Assembly (NCBI GenBank): GCA_019058245.1 | Contig: JAHPZJ010000010.1 | Location: 62,001 to 126,000 of the forward strand | Direction: 5' to 3' | Length of the DNA: 64,000 nt | DNA from: Promethearchaeota archaeon | GTDB lineage: Archaea; Asgardarchaeota; Lokiarchaeia; Sigyniarchaeales; SOKP01 | In this document: positions 25,679-34,719 of the stretch, piece by piece | How positions within the stretch are numbered: the stretch's first letter is position 1 | Layout: the number at the start of each line of letters is the position of its first letter | Program-made: the position numbers and the translations under genes | The notes under the pieces: generated by a model | What the model was told of the DNA's origin: nothing | The model's database searches: none | What the model saw: only the letters and a program-made list of their open reading frames with translations

Positions 25679-26434
25679 TTAAAAAATTTTTGGGAAAATC
25701 TTTTGGGAATTCTTCTCTATTTGTTGTTCTAATTCTTTTGAATCAATGTTCTTTAGTTTAGAGATTGTATTTAAAACTTCTCGAATCATTGCTGGAGTGC
25801 CGATTTTTCCTGAATATTTAACAGGACCATCACTTTCAAGCAAAATAAATTCTTTTTCAACTTTTAAAACGGTATTTTTTACTGCTGGGGAATATGATAT
25901 TGCTGGAGTAATTGAGAAATAATAACCTCTGTCTATTCCCATATTTAAATATTGTTCAGGACCAGAATACCAATGAATATTTATATTAGGAATTGAATAT
26001 GATGGAAGTATATCAAATACAATTTTTTCAGCACCTTTAATATGCAAATTAACCGGTAATTCTAATTCTTGTGCTAGTGAAAGCATTTTTTCAAAAACTT
26101 CCTTTTGAAATGGATATAACTCCTTTTCTTTAATAAAGTGATGATCTAAACCAATTTCCCCTATTACACAAATTTTTTCTTTATTTTTTCTAATTATATC
26201 AATTGCTGAATCCAATTGTTTTTCTAGATCTCTATTCATTTTCACTTCTTCAGGATGGATTCCTAATGCGGGATATATAATATCATATTTATCAGAAATC
26301 TCTAAAATCCGTTCTAGACTAATTACACTCATTCCAACGGAGATTATTTTTCGAACTCCAGCATTTTTTGCTTCCTTAATAATCTCATCAATAACTAAAT
26401 AGAGATTAGCATGACAATGGATATCTATTAACAT
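25679..26434 (-). CDS. TatD-family metal-dependent hydrolase
   Basis: The ATG at 26434 is preferred to the TTG at 26449 because GAGGG sits at a good distance before it. The ~251-residue TIM-barrel protein shows the TatD metal motifs: DIHCHAN at the start, YPALGIHPEEV, CVIGEIGLDHH, LPVNLHIKGA, NINIHWYSG and LLESDGP. TatD proteins are Mg2+-dependent nucleases or hydrolases for DNA ends or related substrates. It is convergent with the methyltransferase gene and lies 47 bases after a small unknown gene on the same strand. Confidence 0.9.
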   Translation of the reverse strand: MLIDIHCHANLYLVIDEIIKEAKNAGVRKIISVGMSVISLERILEISDKYDIIYPALGIHPEEVKMNRDLEKQLDSAIDIIRKNKEKICVIGEIGLDHHFIKEKELYPFQKEVFEKMLSLAQELELPVNLHIKGAEKIVFDILPSYSIPNINIHWYSGPEQYLNMGIDRGYYFSITPAISYSPAVKNTVLKVEKEFILLESDGPVKYSGKIGTPAMIREVLNTISKLKNIDSKELEQQIEKNSQKIFPKIF

Positions 26435-26480
26435 TCTATAAACCCTCAAAAAAGCCTTGAAAACGTAAAAAGTAGGAAAG

Positions 26481-26819
26481 CTACATACTATTTACTTGCT
26501 CCCGTAGCAGAGCAATTTTTTTTACTAATTCAAATTTTCTTCTATAATTGTAATCCGCTGAATCTAAATGGTTTTGTAAAGATTCTAATTCCTTTAATAA
26601 TAGATTTTTATAGTCTAGTTTAGTAAAATGCCCTATATGTTCTGGGAGTGGTTCTATTATTGCTGCTCGTTTTGATCTTAAATCTGAAATTGCTTTTGCC
26701 ATTTGTGATTGAAATCCTTTTGCTTGAGTAGGATCTATATGTTCTAATGTATCAAATGAATCTTTCAAACCATCGATGAAAGCTTCTAAATCTTCAATAT
26801 CAATTTTATCTTTTGCCAT
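26481..26819 (-). CDS. hypothetical helical protein
   Basis: The 112 residues are almost wholly helical and charged, with an acidic start (KDKIDIEDLEAFIDGL) and a basic middle (SDLRSKRAAI). There is no Cys and no known motif. A three-helix bundle is possible. It precedes the TatD gene on the same strand. I cannot offer a function. Confidence 0.6.
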   Translation of the reverse strand: MAKDKIDIEDLEAFIDGLKDSFDTLEHIDPTQAKGFQSQMAKAISDLRSKRAAIIEPLPEHIGHFTKLDYKNLLLKELESLQNHLDSADYNYRRKFELVKKIALLREQVNSM

Positions 26820-26948
26820 ATAAAATCGAGGAAAATCTTATTTTATAAAAATATAAGTTCTAGAAAGAAATTAAATATTTATTATTGTTTATTTATGTCA
26901 AAAATACAATTTGTTCCTACATAAACCAATAGTTACTAATTAAAATTA

Positions 26949-27068
26949 ATGATAAAAATTAAAAAAGAAGATATAATCAATATGTTGATGTTTCTCTCTG
27001 AAATGAATGGTTTATATGGATTAAATAAATATTTAAAATTCTATAAAAAATACGTTAATCAAATTTAA
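26949..27068 (+). CDS. doubtful 39-residue leader frame before CoA transferase
   Basis: A short ATG-started frame (MIKIKKEDIINML...) ends 3 bases before the TTG at 27072. It is basic and hydrophobic. It could be a leader peptide or simply chance in AT-rich sequence. Confidence 0.2.
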   Translation: MIKIKKEDIINMLMFLSEMNGLYGLNKYLKFYKKYVNQI

Positions 27069-27071
27069 AAT

Positions 27072-28994
27072 TTGTTAGGTGGTCTTTTGTCATATAAATC
27101 TAATCAAGATACTTCTAATTTGTTAAAGCAATATCAAGAGAAAAAGGTATCTTTAGATGATGCAATTAAAAAGTATATTAAGCCAGGTGTTCGGATTTTT
27201 ATCGATTCTGGTTGTTCTGAACCTATCGATCTTACCAAAAAATTAATTGATCTTGGAATAGAACTTCCTGATGTTGAGATATTACACTTTCTTAGTCTAA
27301 GTGATTTAGATTACTATGAAACTGCTGGTAGTATAGAAGATTTGTTCAGACATAATGCATTTTTCATTGGAAAATCATTACGTAAATATGTTGATGCTGG
27401 TCAAGCAGATTATACTCCAATGCTTCTTTCCGAGATTCCAAAATTATTTAAATCTGGAAGAATGCATTTAGATACAGCTTTAATCCAAGTAAGTCCACCA
27501 GATCGTTATGGTTTTTGTAGTTTTGGAATTAATGTTGATATTGTTAAGCCAATTGCAGAATCAGCGGATTATGTGGTGGCAGAGATCAATCCAAAAATGC
27601 CCCGCACTTTGGGTGATTCATTTATTCATATGAATGACATTGATGCATTTGTAGTGAGTAATCATGAAATAATTGAATTTAATTATGGTAAACTTGATGA
27701 TACTTCTACGAGGATTGCTAAATTTGTCGCTTCCTTAGTTGAAGATGAATCTACTATTCAGATGGGAATAGGGCAAATTCCTAATGCAGTTACTCAGCAA
27801 TTAATGGAAAAAAAAGATTTAGGTGTTCACAGTGAAGTATTTTCCGATGGAATTGTAGATTTAGTAGAAAGCGGTGTAGTTACATGTAAAAAAAAGACGT
27901 TACATAAAGATAAGATTATATGCTCATTTGTTATGGGCTCTAAGAAATTATATGATTTTGTTGACGATAACCCTATGGTGGAATTCCATCCATGTGATTA
28001 CACCAATAATCCCTCTATAATAAGTCAAAATAAAAAACAGGTAGCTATAAATGCTGCGTTAAGTGTTGATCTCACTGGACAAGTGAATTCAGATTCTATA
28101 GGTTATCGTTTTTATAGTGGAATTGGAGGTCAAGTGGATTTTATCAGAGGTGCAGGCAGATCGATAGATGGTAAACCAATTATGACTTTACCTTCTACTG
28201 TGACTTTAAAAGATGGTACTGTGGTGTCTCGAATAGTTCCTTATCTTCAACCAGGTTCAGGAGTAGTAATTACAAGAGGAGATATTCACTATGTAGTAAC
28301 AGAATGGGGTATAGCATCTCTCTATGGAAAAAGTATTAGAGAAAGAGTTCTGGAAATGATAAACATAGCACATCCTGATTTTAGGGAAGAATTACTTGAG
28401 CATGCGAAAAAATGGAAGTATATTTATTCAGACCAAAAATTGCCAATCTCGATTGATGGAAGAATAAGTATTTATCCAGAAAAATATGAAACTACTCTAA
28501 ATCTTAAAAATGGAAAAACAATTAAAATACGACCAGTAAAACCAACAGATGAAAGAATGATTCAAGAACTTCATTATTCTTTGGATGAAAAAGATAGATA
28601 TTTGAGATTTTTCACCCCTATGAAAGATTTTCGACATACAAAAATCCAACCAATGGTAAATATTGATTACTCTACAGATATGATTTTGGTATGTGAATTT
28701 AGTGAAAAGGAAGAAGAACAAATAATTGGGTTAGGTGCATTTTTTAAAACAATTAAGCCTTCTATTGCAGAGTTAGCATTTGTAATTCATAAAAATTGGA
28801 GAAGTTTAGGAATATCTAAGTTTTTATTGAATTATTTGGTACAAATTGGAAAAGAACTTAATTATAGAACATTTACAGGTTCGATTTTACTTGAAAATAA
28901 ACCAATGCTTCATATAATTAATAACTCAGGATATTTACTAAAACTTAAAAGGATTGAGGGGGGAGTTACAAATTTCGCATTTGATCTTTCTTAA
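27072..28994 (+). CDS. acetyl-CoA hydrolase/CoA transferase fused to GNAT domain
   Basis: Residues ~20-450 are a family I acetyl-CoA hydrolase / 4-hydroxybutyrate CoA-transferase. The catalytic Glu is in VHSEVFSDG (E255), with GIGQIPNAV before it and YSGIGGQVDFIRGA and WGIASLYGKS after. Residues ~478-640 are a GNAT acetyltransferase domain (IRPVKPTDE, ELAFVIHKNWRSLGIS with the acetyl-CoA loop). This order is also known in bacteria. It would move CoA between acyl groups, with the GNAT part perhaps regulatory. A TTG at 27087 with AGGTGG at 27077-27082 is a better start than 27072. Confidence 0.85.
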   Translation: MLGGLLSYKSNQDTSNLLKQYQEKKVSLDDAIKKYIKPGVRIFIDSGCSEPIDLTKKLIDLGIELPDVEILHFLSLSDLDYYETAGSIEDLFRHNAFFIGKSLRKYVDAGQADYTPMLLSEIPKLFKSGRMHLDTALIQVSPPDRYGFCSFGINVDIVKPIAESADYVVAEINPKMPRTLGDSFIHMNDIDAFVVSNHEIIEFNYGKLDDTSTRIAKFVASLVEDESTIQMGIGQIPNAVTQQLMEKKDLGVHSEVFSDGIVDLVESGVVTCKKKTLHKDKIICSFVMGSKKLYDFVDDNPMVEFHPCDYTNNPSIISQNKKQVAINAALSVDLTGQVNSDSIGYRFYSGIGGQVDFIRGAGRSIDGKPIMTLPSTVTLKDGTVVSRIVPYLQPGSGVVITRGDIHYVVTEWGIASLYGKSIRERVLEMINIAHPDFREELLEHAKKWKYIYSDQKLPISIDGRISIYPEKYETTLNLKNGKTIKIRPVKPTDERMIQELHYSLDEKDRYLRFFTPMKDFRHTKIQPMVNIDYSTDMILVCEFSEKEEEQIIGLGAFFKTIKPSIAELAFVIHKNWRSLGISKFLLNYLVQIGKELNYRTFTGSILLENKPMLHIINNSGYLLKLKRIEGGVTNFAFDLS

Positions 28995-29088
28995 TCAAAT
29001 ATTTGGAAAAGGAATTATATTATAAAATCAATAAGTTCATTTTTATATTCTTTTTATTGTTAATTACTAAGCAATTCTCCATGATTGT

Positions 29089-29970
29089 ATGTCAAAATTA
29101 AGTGAGAAAATATTTATCAATGATTTTCATAAGGTATATAAAGAAAAAGGTTTAACCTTAGAAATAATTGAATTATTCAAGAAAATTATTTATGATTATT
29201 ATAGAAATCATAAGAGAAAATTTCCTTTTAGGGAAAGAGTTACGCCTTATAATGTTCTTGTTTCTGAAATTATGCTCCAACAGACCCAAACTGGAAGAGT
29301 TGTCGAAAAATTTTTGAAATTCATACAAAAGTTTCCAGATTTTTTAACATTATCTTCAGCTTCGCTTGAAGAAGTTCTCGGAATATGGAAAGGCTTAGGT
29401 TATAATAGAAGAGCAATAGCTTTAAAAAAAATTGCAGAAATTGTTATTAATGATTTCAATGGAAAATTACCCGATTCTCTTGAAATTTTAAAATCTTTTC
29501 CACAAATAGGACATAATACAGCTTCCTCTATATTAGCATTTGCTTTTAATAAAGCTGTGTTTTTTATTGAAACAAATATAAGAAGAGTATACATTTACTT
29601 TTTTTTTCCTGATAAAAATAAAATCGAGGATAAAGAGATAATGAGTATAATAAAAAAGACAATAGACAATAATAATCCTCGTAAGTGGTATTATGCCTTA
29701 ATGGATTATGGTGTTATGTTAAAAAAAACTCATCCTGAAATAAATAAAAGAAGTGTTCTTTATAGAAAACAATCACCATTTAAAGGATCAACAAGGCAAG
29801 TCAGAGGAAAAATCCTAAAACTATTAATTAATGAGGGACCGATGGAAATTACTAAAATTCAAGAGCGTTCTAAAATTTTGGATAAAGAGAGAATAAAAAA
29901 AATACTCGTTCAATTAAAACAAGAAGGATTCATCGAGAGTAGAGATGGTATTGTAAAAATTGCTAAATAA
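29089..29970 (+). CDS. MutY/EndoIII-like HhH-GPD DNA glycosylase without Fe-S cluster
   Basis: The 293-residue protein has the glycosylase core: SEIMLQQTQTGRV, WKGLGYNRRA, then the helix-hairpin-helix SFPQIGHNTASSILAFA, then FFIETNIRRVY. The usual catalytic Asp of the GPD motif (LDGN in MutY) is replaced by Glu (IETN). The four Cys of the iron-sulfur loop are absent, as in a known Fe-S-free subgroup with the QSPFKGSTRQVRG tail. The last ~70 residues form a winged helix. It probably removes mispaired adenine or another damaged base, and the exact target is unknown. Confidence 0.8.
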   Translation: MSKLSEKIFINDFHKVYKEKGLTLEIIELFKKIIYDYYRNHKRKFPFRERVTPYNVLVSEIMLQQTQTGRVVEKFLKFIQKFPDFLTLSSASLEEVLGIWKGLGYNRRAIALKKIAEIVINDFNGKLPDSLEILKSFPQIGHNTASSILAFAFNKAVFFIETNIRRVYIYFFFPDKNKIEDKEIMSIIKKTIDNNNPRKWYYALMDYGVMLKKTHPEINKRSVLYRKQSPFKGSTRQVRGKILKLLINEGPMEITKIQERSKILDKERIKKILVQLKQEGFIESRDGIVKIAK

Positions 29971-29976
29971 ATAGAT

Positions 29977-31293
29977 TTATTTCAATTTCTTAGTTTTTAT
30001 ATAATTAGCTATTTTAATAGCGACACTTTCTTGTCTCTTCCAATCTCCAAATGCATTTCCTTTTGAGATAAGGGAAATGATCTCCTTTTTATAGTGATCT
30101 TTTATTCTACTAACAGATTTCTTTTCAAAGGGTGTCTGAGGTAAGGGAATAAAAGAATGAGCATGTATTCGTGCTCCCATACTTGATAATGATTTCATCA
30201 TTTCTATCGTAAGGTTCATATCTTCTTCATTTTCTCCTGGTAACCCGAAAATGAAGTCAAGATTAATCTTTAAATTATTTTTTAAAGTTAAATCTACAGC
30301 ATGATATATATCTTCTACAGTATGTCCTCTATGACATAAGTTTAAGATCTTTTGACTGCCTGATTGTACACCTATAGTTATATTATCATTATCAGCATAT
30401 TTTAAAACTAAAGCTAATGTATCATTCGTGACATGTTCTGGTCGTACTTCTGAGGGAAATGTGCCTAAAAATAATCTTCCTTTTTTACCAATTACTTTTC
30501 TTACATTAATAAGTAGAGTTTCAAGTCTCTTCAAATTTAAATTCATTCCATCAATAGAACCATATGAAAACGCATTAGGTGTAATAAATCTTATATCCGT
30601 ATTATCCCCATAATAATTTTTTAATTCTTTAACATATCTGCATATAGCATCAATACTTCTATGGCGAGGTGTGGTTCCTAAAATATAAGGTGTTTGACAG
30701 AAATAACATACATAGGGGCATCCTCTCGTGATCTCAATTGCTCCAAACCTAATATTTTTTACAGGAAATGGCGGATAATTATCTAAATTAATAAAATCTC
30801 TTTTACCTGTGAAAATATATTCCTTGTTTTCATTTAAATAAGCAATTCCCTTGATCATAGAATATTCTTCATTGTTGATAATAATTCGCATAAGTTCTAT
30901 TATAGTTTCTTCACCTTCACCAACCACAACAAAATCAAATCCCATTTTTAGAGTCCCATAGGGATCTCCTGTAGGATGAGAACCACCAGCAATAATCAAT
31001 AATCTTTTAGTAAATTTTTTTTTCAATCTTTGAACTAATTCATAGCTTTCAAAAAGTTGAATAGTAGAAAAAGAAATTGCTAACACAATTTGATCATATT
31101 TTTCAAATATTCCTTTAAGTGTCAAGAAAATCTCATTTATAGTCTGAACAAAGTAAAAATCGATACTCTCAAATATTGCATCTGTTTCAAGTGCACCAGC
31201 AATAGCATTTAAACTATAAAAATTTTGCTTATGATAATAAATTAGAAAAGCGATTTTTTTCAAAGAGGAATTACCAAAATAATATATTTCCAA
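29977..31293 (-). CDS. B12-binding-domain radical SAM protein
   Basis: Residues ~1-135 look like a B12-binding (Rossmann) domain with IIAGGSHPTGDPYGTLKMGFDFVVVGEGE. The radical SAM motif GCPYVCYFC places the cluster Cys at 192, 196 and 199. The rest is a radical SAM barrel (IGVQSGS, INLDFIFGLPGENEEDM). The arrangement matches archaeal B12/radical SAM proteins of unknown substrate, and the GGSHPTGDP segment is typical of that subgroup. It would act in methylation or another radical modification. It is convergent with the glycosylase, the stops being 6 bases apart. Confidence 0.85.
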   Translation of the reverse strand: MEIYYFGNSSLKKIAFLIYYHKQNFYSLNAIAGALETDAIFESIDFYFVQTINEIFLTLKGIFEKYDQIVLAISFSTIQLFESYELVQRLKKKFTKRLLIIAGGSHPTGDPYGTLKMGFDFVVVGEGEETIIELMRIIINNEEYSMIKGIAYLNENKEYIFTGKRDFINLDNYPPFPVKNIRFGAIEITRGCPYVCYFCQTPYILGTTPRHRSIDAICRYVKELKNYYGDNTDIRFITPNAFSYGSIDGMNLNLKRLETLLINVRKVIGKKGRLFLGTFPSEVRPEHVTNDTLALVLKYADNDNITIGVQSGSQKILNLCHRGHTVEDIYHAVDLTLKNNLKINLDFIFGLPGENEEDMNLTIEMMKSLSSMGARIHAHSFIPLPQTPFEKKSVSRIKDHYKKEIISLISKGNAFGDWKRQESVAIKIANYIKTKKLK

Positions 31294-31461
31294 TAATTTA
31301 AAATTATATAATAAAATATTTTGTAAATTTTATGTATAATTCATTATTTTAACATTAAATGTATTTTTCACATAAAAGCTAAACTCCGATGATTATTTAA
31401 ATTCATCTTTATATTATTATTTCAAGATTAAATCAAAAAGAAAAGGTAAAGAACGATAATA

Positions 31462-31926
31462 ATGTTATTCAGTGAATTATTTGCCACGCAAATTGATGAA
31501 GTTGGAATTTCATGGTTTGATTTCTATTCTATAGGGCATATTTGTTTAGGAATTGGTCTCTTTCTATTCTGGTCCTTATTTTATACAATTCCAAAAAAAA
31601 AAGGGAGAGTACCAATTTTTTCACTTTTGTTTGTTTTTATTCTTACTGTTATATTCGCAATAATTTGGGAGATCATTGAACATGTTATATTCCTCAATCT
31701 TGGATTGAAATTTGAAGATAGACCTGATAGTTGGCAAAATATGACCACTGACGTAATATTATGCGTAGTTGGCGGTCTTGGAACTTGGCTTTTTGCTTAC
31801 TTAATATTTGAAAAAGATAAAAGTGTAATTGGCTATTACATTTTTGGGATTATTGGATTTGGTGTTTGGATTGGCATTTTCATAATTCTGAGATATTTAA
31901 CTCTACATAACTCACCAATTATATAA
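31462..31926 (+). CDS. multi-pass membrane protein
   Basis: The 154-residue protein has four hydrophobic segments (about 24-44, 52-72, 96-113 and 123-146). Conserved-looking polar residues lie at segment ends: IGHICLGIG, IIWEIIEHV and DSWQNMTTDVILCVVGG. An H...WE-x-x-E...D-x-x-x-D pattern of this kind occurs in several uncharacterised membrane families (DUF2238/DUF2585-like), some possibly metal-dependent. It lies 36 bases upstream of the amidohydrolase gene on the same strand. Confidence 0.6.
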   Translation: MLFSELFATQIDEVGISWFDFYSIGHICLGIGLFLFWSLFYTIPKKKGRVPIFSLLFVFILTVIFAIIWEIIEHVIFLNLGLKFEDRPDSWQNMTTDVILCVVGGLGTWLFAYLIFEKDKSVIGYYIFGIIGFGVWIGIFIILRYLTLHNSPII

Positions 31927-31962
31927 TATATTTTTTATTCTATAATTTATATTCCTTATAAA

Positions 31963-32721
31963 ATGTCTGATCTTAGTGAGTTTATTGAATATCAAGAAGG
32001 TAATATACCATTAATTATCTCAGTTCCGCATGGAGGAATATTAGAATGTAATTCTATACCTAATAGAAAATCAGGAGTTTTAGGAATTGATAAAAACACT
32101 ATAGAATTTTCTAGAAATCTTATATCCCAAATCAGTCGAAGATTTAAAGAGAAAAATTTAGAAGAAAAAAATCCTTATTACATTTTTTCATTGATCAGGA
32201 GAAGTAAAATCGATTTAAACCGCTTTAAAAAAGACGCATATAATCAAGAATCATTTCTAGCTAAGGAAATCTATAATTTCTATCACTCCAAAATCAAATA
32301 TTGGGTATTAAATAATATAAAGTGGTATAAACATTCATTCTTGATAGATATTCACGGTTTTGAAAAATATAATCGTCCTCCTGGATTTCGAGATGTTGAT
32401 ATAATTTTAGGTACTAATAATTTAGAATCATTCTTTCCTGAATCAATTCCGAAAAGAAATTGGGGAAATAATATCCGCGGGAAAATTATTCAAAAATTTC
32501 TGGAATTTGACATATCGATTGCTCCAGGTCATCCAAGAAGGAGAGAATATGTTTTAACTGGAGGTTATATAACACAAACTTATGGTGCTTCTCATATTCC
32601 AAAAAGTCAGACAATTCAGATTGAAATCTCTGACAGAATAAGAATACATAATATAGAATTAAGAAAAATTGCTACTAAAATATTAGTTGATATTTTATTT
32701 GAGAATTTAAAGGATTTTTAA
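31963..32721 (+). CDS. N-formylglutamate amidohydrolase-family protein
   Basis: The 252 residues match the FGase family (zinc-dependent, carboxypeptidase-like fold). Motifs: LIISVPHGG near the start (zinc His), RRSKIDLNR (substrate Arg/Asn), FLIDIHGF (Asp and His), TGGYITQTYG and TIQIEIS near the end (catalytic Glu). In histidine degradation the enzyme releases formate from formylglutamate; other members cut different N-acyl amino acids. No hut genes are close, so the substrate is inferred only at family level. Confidence 0.8.
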   Translation: MSDLSEFIEYQEGNIPLIISVPHGGILECNSIPNRKSGVLGIDKNTIEFSRNLISQISRRFKEKNLEEKNPYYIFSLIRRSKIDLNRFKKDAYNQESFLAKEIYNFYHSKIKYWVLNNIKWYKHSFLIDIHGFEKYNRPPGFRDVDIILGTNNLESFFPESIPKRNWGNNIRGKIIQKFLEFDISIAPGHPRRREYVLTGGYITQTYGASHIPKSQTIQIEISDRIRIHNIELRKIATKILVDILFENLKDF

Positions 32722-32736
32722 AGCTCTTATTAAGCT

Positions 32737-33336
32737 TTAACTGTGTAGTGATATGATTCTTCTAGCAATTCGATTAATAAATTTACTCTGCTGAATTTTG
32801 CAGATATGGGCAACTTTTTTGTAATTAAAGGATTCTGCTAATGTATCTAGGTATGAGATATTATATAAAATTGAAATATTTCTATCATTTTTCATGAATA
32901 GCATATCTAATTCTTTCTTAATTACAGATTCATGAATATTTAATTTCTTTAAAATCCTTTTTTTTATTTCTCTGATAGCTTCTTCAAAATTAAGATCTCT
33001 TATGCTAGATATAATAGAATTTAATACAAGGGTGTAAATAATAACTGTGTTAATATTTTCAGCCTCCTTTACAGATTCAAATTTAAACTGAAGGTCTTGA
33101 TATATTTCTCTTACAAAATTTTCATCAATCCCTTTTATTTTTCTAAAGAGCTTAAGAAATTCCAAATATTTTCCTTCTAAAAATAAATTTAAATTTTGAT
33201 TGAATATATCCTTAAATTTCCTTATAATTTGTCCTGAGTTACTTATTTTAAGGGATATTTCGGGTGTCCTACCAGTAATGATATCTTTTCCTTTATAGAA
33301 TTGTTGATTTATAAGGTTTTCTGTTCCTTCATACAA
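32737..33336 (-). CDS. hypothetical helical protein
   Basis: A 199-residue protein that is mostly alpha-helical from residue 30 on, rich in Ile, Lys, Asn and Phe, with one Cys near the end. The N-terminus (MYEGTENLINQQFYKGKDIITGRTPEISLKIS) is polar. No motif is recognised. It is convergent with the amidohydrolase gene (16 bases between stops) and stands alone. Function unknown. Confidence 0.55.
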   Translation of the reverse strand: MYEGTENLINQQFYKGKDIITGRTPEISLKISNSGQIIRKFKDIFNQNLNLFLEGKYLEFLKLFRKIKGIDENFVREIYQDLQFKFESVKEAENINTVIIYTLVLNSIISSIRDLNFEEAIREIKKRILKKLNIHESVIKKELDMLFMKNDRNISILYNISYLDTLAESFNYKKVAHICKIQQSKFINRIARRIISLHS

Positions 33337-33649
33337 TTGTTCTAAGACATTTTTTATGGTATAACACCTATACTAAAATTTGTCAATATTTATCTTAATC
33401 AAATAATAAAAACGCATAGATTTAATTCTTTTCATCATCTTATTAAATTTTTTAAAAATAAATTTTAAGTTGAAATATTATAAGAGTAATACAGTCTCTA
33501 TAAGGTTTTTACTCCACCCTTATATTAAATAACATAGGTTTTTTTAATTTAAACCAAAAAAAAGAATAATTTAAGATTGAAACTGAAAATTAATAAAAAA
33601 AAAGAAGATTTCTTTGAAAGCTTATAGGTTGTGGCTAGATGATGATTAT
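33337..33649. other. AT-rich intergenic stretch
   Basis: About 310 bases with no gene seen. It carries the promoter of the unknown gene at 32737-33336 and the 3' flank of the SCP2-like gene. A GATGATGA stretch near 33638 resembles a C box, but no D box accompanies it. Confidence 0.4.
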
Positions 33650-34084
33650 TTAAAGATCTTCTATAAGATCTTCATATGCTTCCAAAGCCAATTCGACAAT
33701 CTCTTGGAAAGCCATGGCGTCTTGAAGATTCCCTTCGACAGTAATATCTCCTGCCATATATGCTGAAGTTGCATCAACTTCTCCCATTAATATTCCAGCT
33801 CCTACTTCGAGAGAGGAAGACATCGTAAATGAAGGATTCTCCACCTCTCCCTCACCAAAATCAAGATTACCTTCTTTAACTGTTAGCCAGACTTTCTTAT
33901 CAATATCAGTTAGAATGCTTTGTATTGCTATGTCCATATCTTCAAGTTCTTCTTTAAGGTCTTCATTCTCTTTAGAGATTTGCTTAATAAATTCATACAT
34001 CTGCATAACTTCTTCAGCAGAAGCACTAGCTGCTCCAGCGTCTTGAGCTACCTTTATTTTCTTTAATAATGATTCGTCAACCAT
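33650..34084 (-). CDS. SCP2 sterol-carrier-like domain protein
   Basis: The ATG at 34084 (MVDESLLKK) is preferred to the TTG at 34096. The ~144-residue acidic protein has an N-terminal helical stretch (coiled-coil tendency at ~30-55), then an SCP2-like domain: KVWLTVKEGNLDFGEGEVENPSFTM, then SAYMAGDITVEGNLQDAMAFQEIVELA. SCP2 domains bind lipids or hydrophobic acyl groups in a tunnel. A second SCP2-like gene lies at 34720 on the other strand, with a candidate RNA between them. The lipid is unknown. Confidence 0.8.
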   Translation of the reverse strand: MVDESLLKKIKVAQDAGAASASAEEVMQMYEFIKQISKENEDLKEELEDMDIAIQSILTDIDKKVWLTVKEGNLDFGEGEVENPSFTMSSSLEVGAGILMGEVDATSAYMAGDITVEGNLQDAMAFQEIVELALEAYEDLIEDL

Positions 34085-34374
34085 TTTAATTATCAACCTT
34101 TTTATATAATTTTCCTCATTTATTTTGGAAATAGTTTATAATAATATTCTATAAATAACAATATTAAAAGGTCATAATGATATAAAAAGGTTTTATTATT
34201 TTACTATTCTAACTTTTAAGAGAATTATCTGTTTTGCTTGTTAACTAGTAAAATTAATAAAAATTTTTAGAGAATTTAATAGAATAATCAAAAATTGTTA
34301 ATTTTCGTTTTTGAAGTTATTTTACGTTGAAATCTAAAATTTTTAAAGATAATTAGATTATTTTATTCTTTAGA

Positions 34375-34383
34375 CTTATAAGG
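34375..34383 (+). promoter_or_regulatory. TATA box before the candidate RNA
   Basis: CTTATAAGG lies 27-35 bases before the first base pair of the candidate RNA at 34410. This is the spacing expected if transcription starts at or just before the structure. Confidence 0.4.
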
Positions 34384-34409
34384 AATGTGAAGAGTTGTTT
34401 CAAAATGGC

Positions 34410-34545
34410 GCGGCTAGCGGGATTTGTCCTATAAAGAATAAAATTCTTTCCAATTGAACCCGCGTCGCAGGAGTGACAGTCCCGAATGCTTTCGATTAAG
34501 TAAACAGAAGTGTAATACTTAAAGACCGGGCTACACTATAGCCGC
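34410..34545 (+). ncRNA. candidate structured RNA, family unknown
   Basis: A 136-base island much richer in G and C than the flanks folds as a closed multibranch structure. The closing stem is GCGGCTA (34410-34416) with TAGCCGC (34539-34545). Arm 1 pairs GCGGG (34417-34421) with CCCGC (34459-34463) and contains an inner AAAGAAT/ATTCTTT hairpin. Arm 2 is GTCGC-AGGA-GTGAC (34464-34477). Arm 3 pairs CCCG (34481-34484) with CGGG (34527-34530) and contains TTAAGTA/TACTTAA (34496-34502 and 34516-34522). A TATA box sits upstream. The tRNA, 5S, SRP and RNase P patterns I checked do not fit. The strand is inferred from that box. Confidence 0.6.
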
Positions 34546-34719
34546 AAAAAATTATAGGTATTGAATTAAAGGAATAAATGAATATATAAAAATTTTATTT
34601 TGCTTATTATTCAATACTTTTAATAGAAAGATTTATATTGTTTAAAGTTGATGTAGATTATATAAAATATTTAGGTATAACAATATAATATATTTGAATT
34701 AGGAACAGATTTATTAATT

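Noticed and set aside
33600..33660. C/D box guide RNA suggested by GATGATGA
   Set aside because: No D box (CTGA) or second C'/D' pair at proper distance. It is a chance match at the end of a gene.
34410..34545. Intron-containing tRNA, 5S, SRP or RNase P RNA
   Set aside because: There is no T loop, no U at position 8, no 5S core sequence and no SRP or RNase P motif. The arms do not match those folds.
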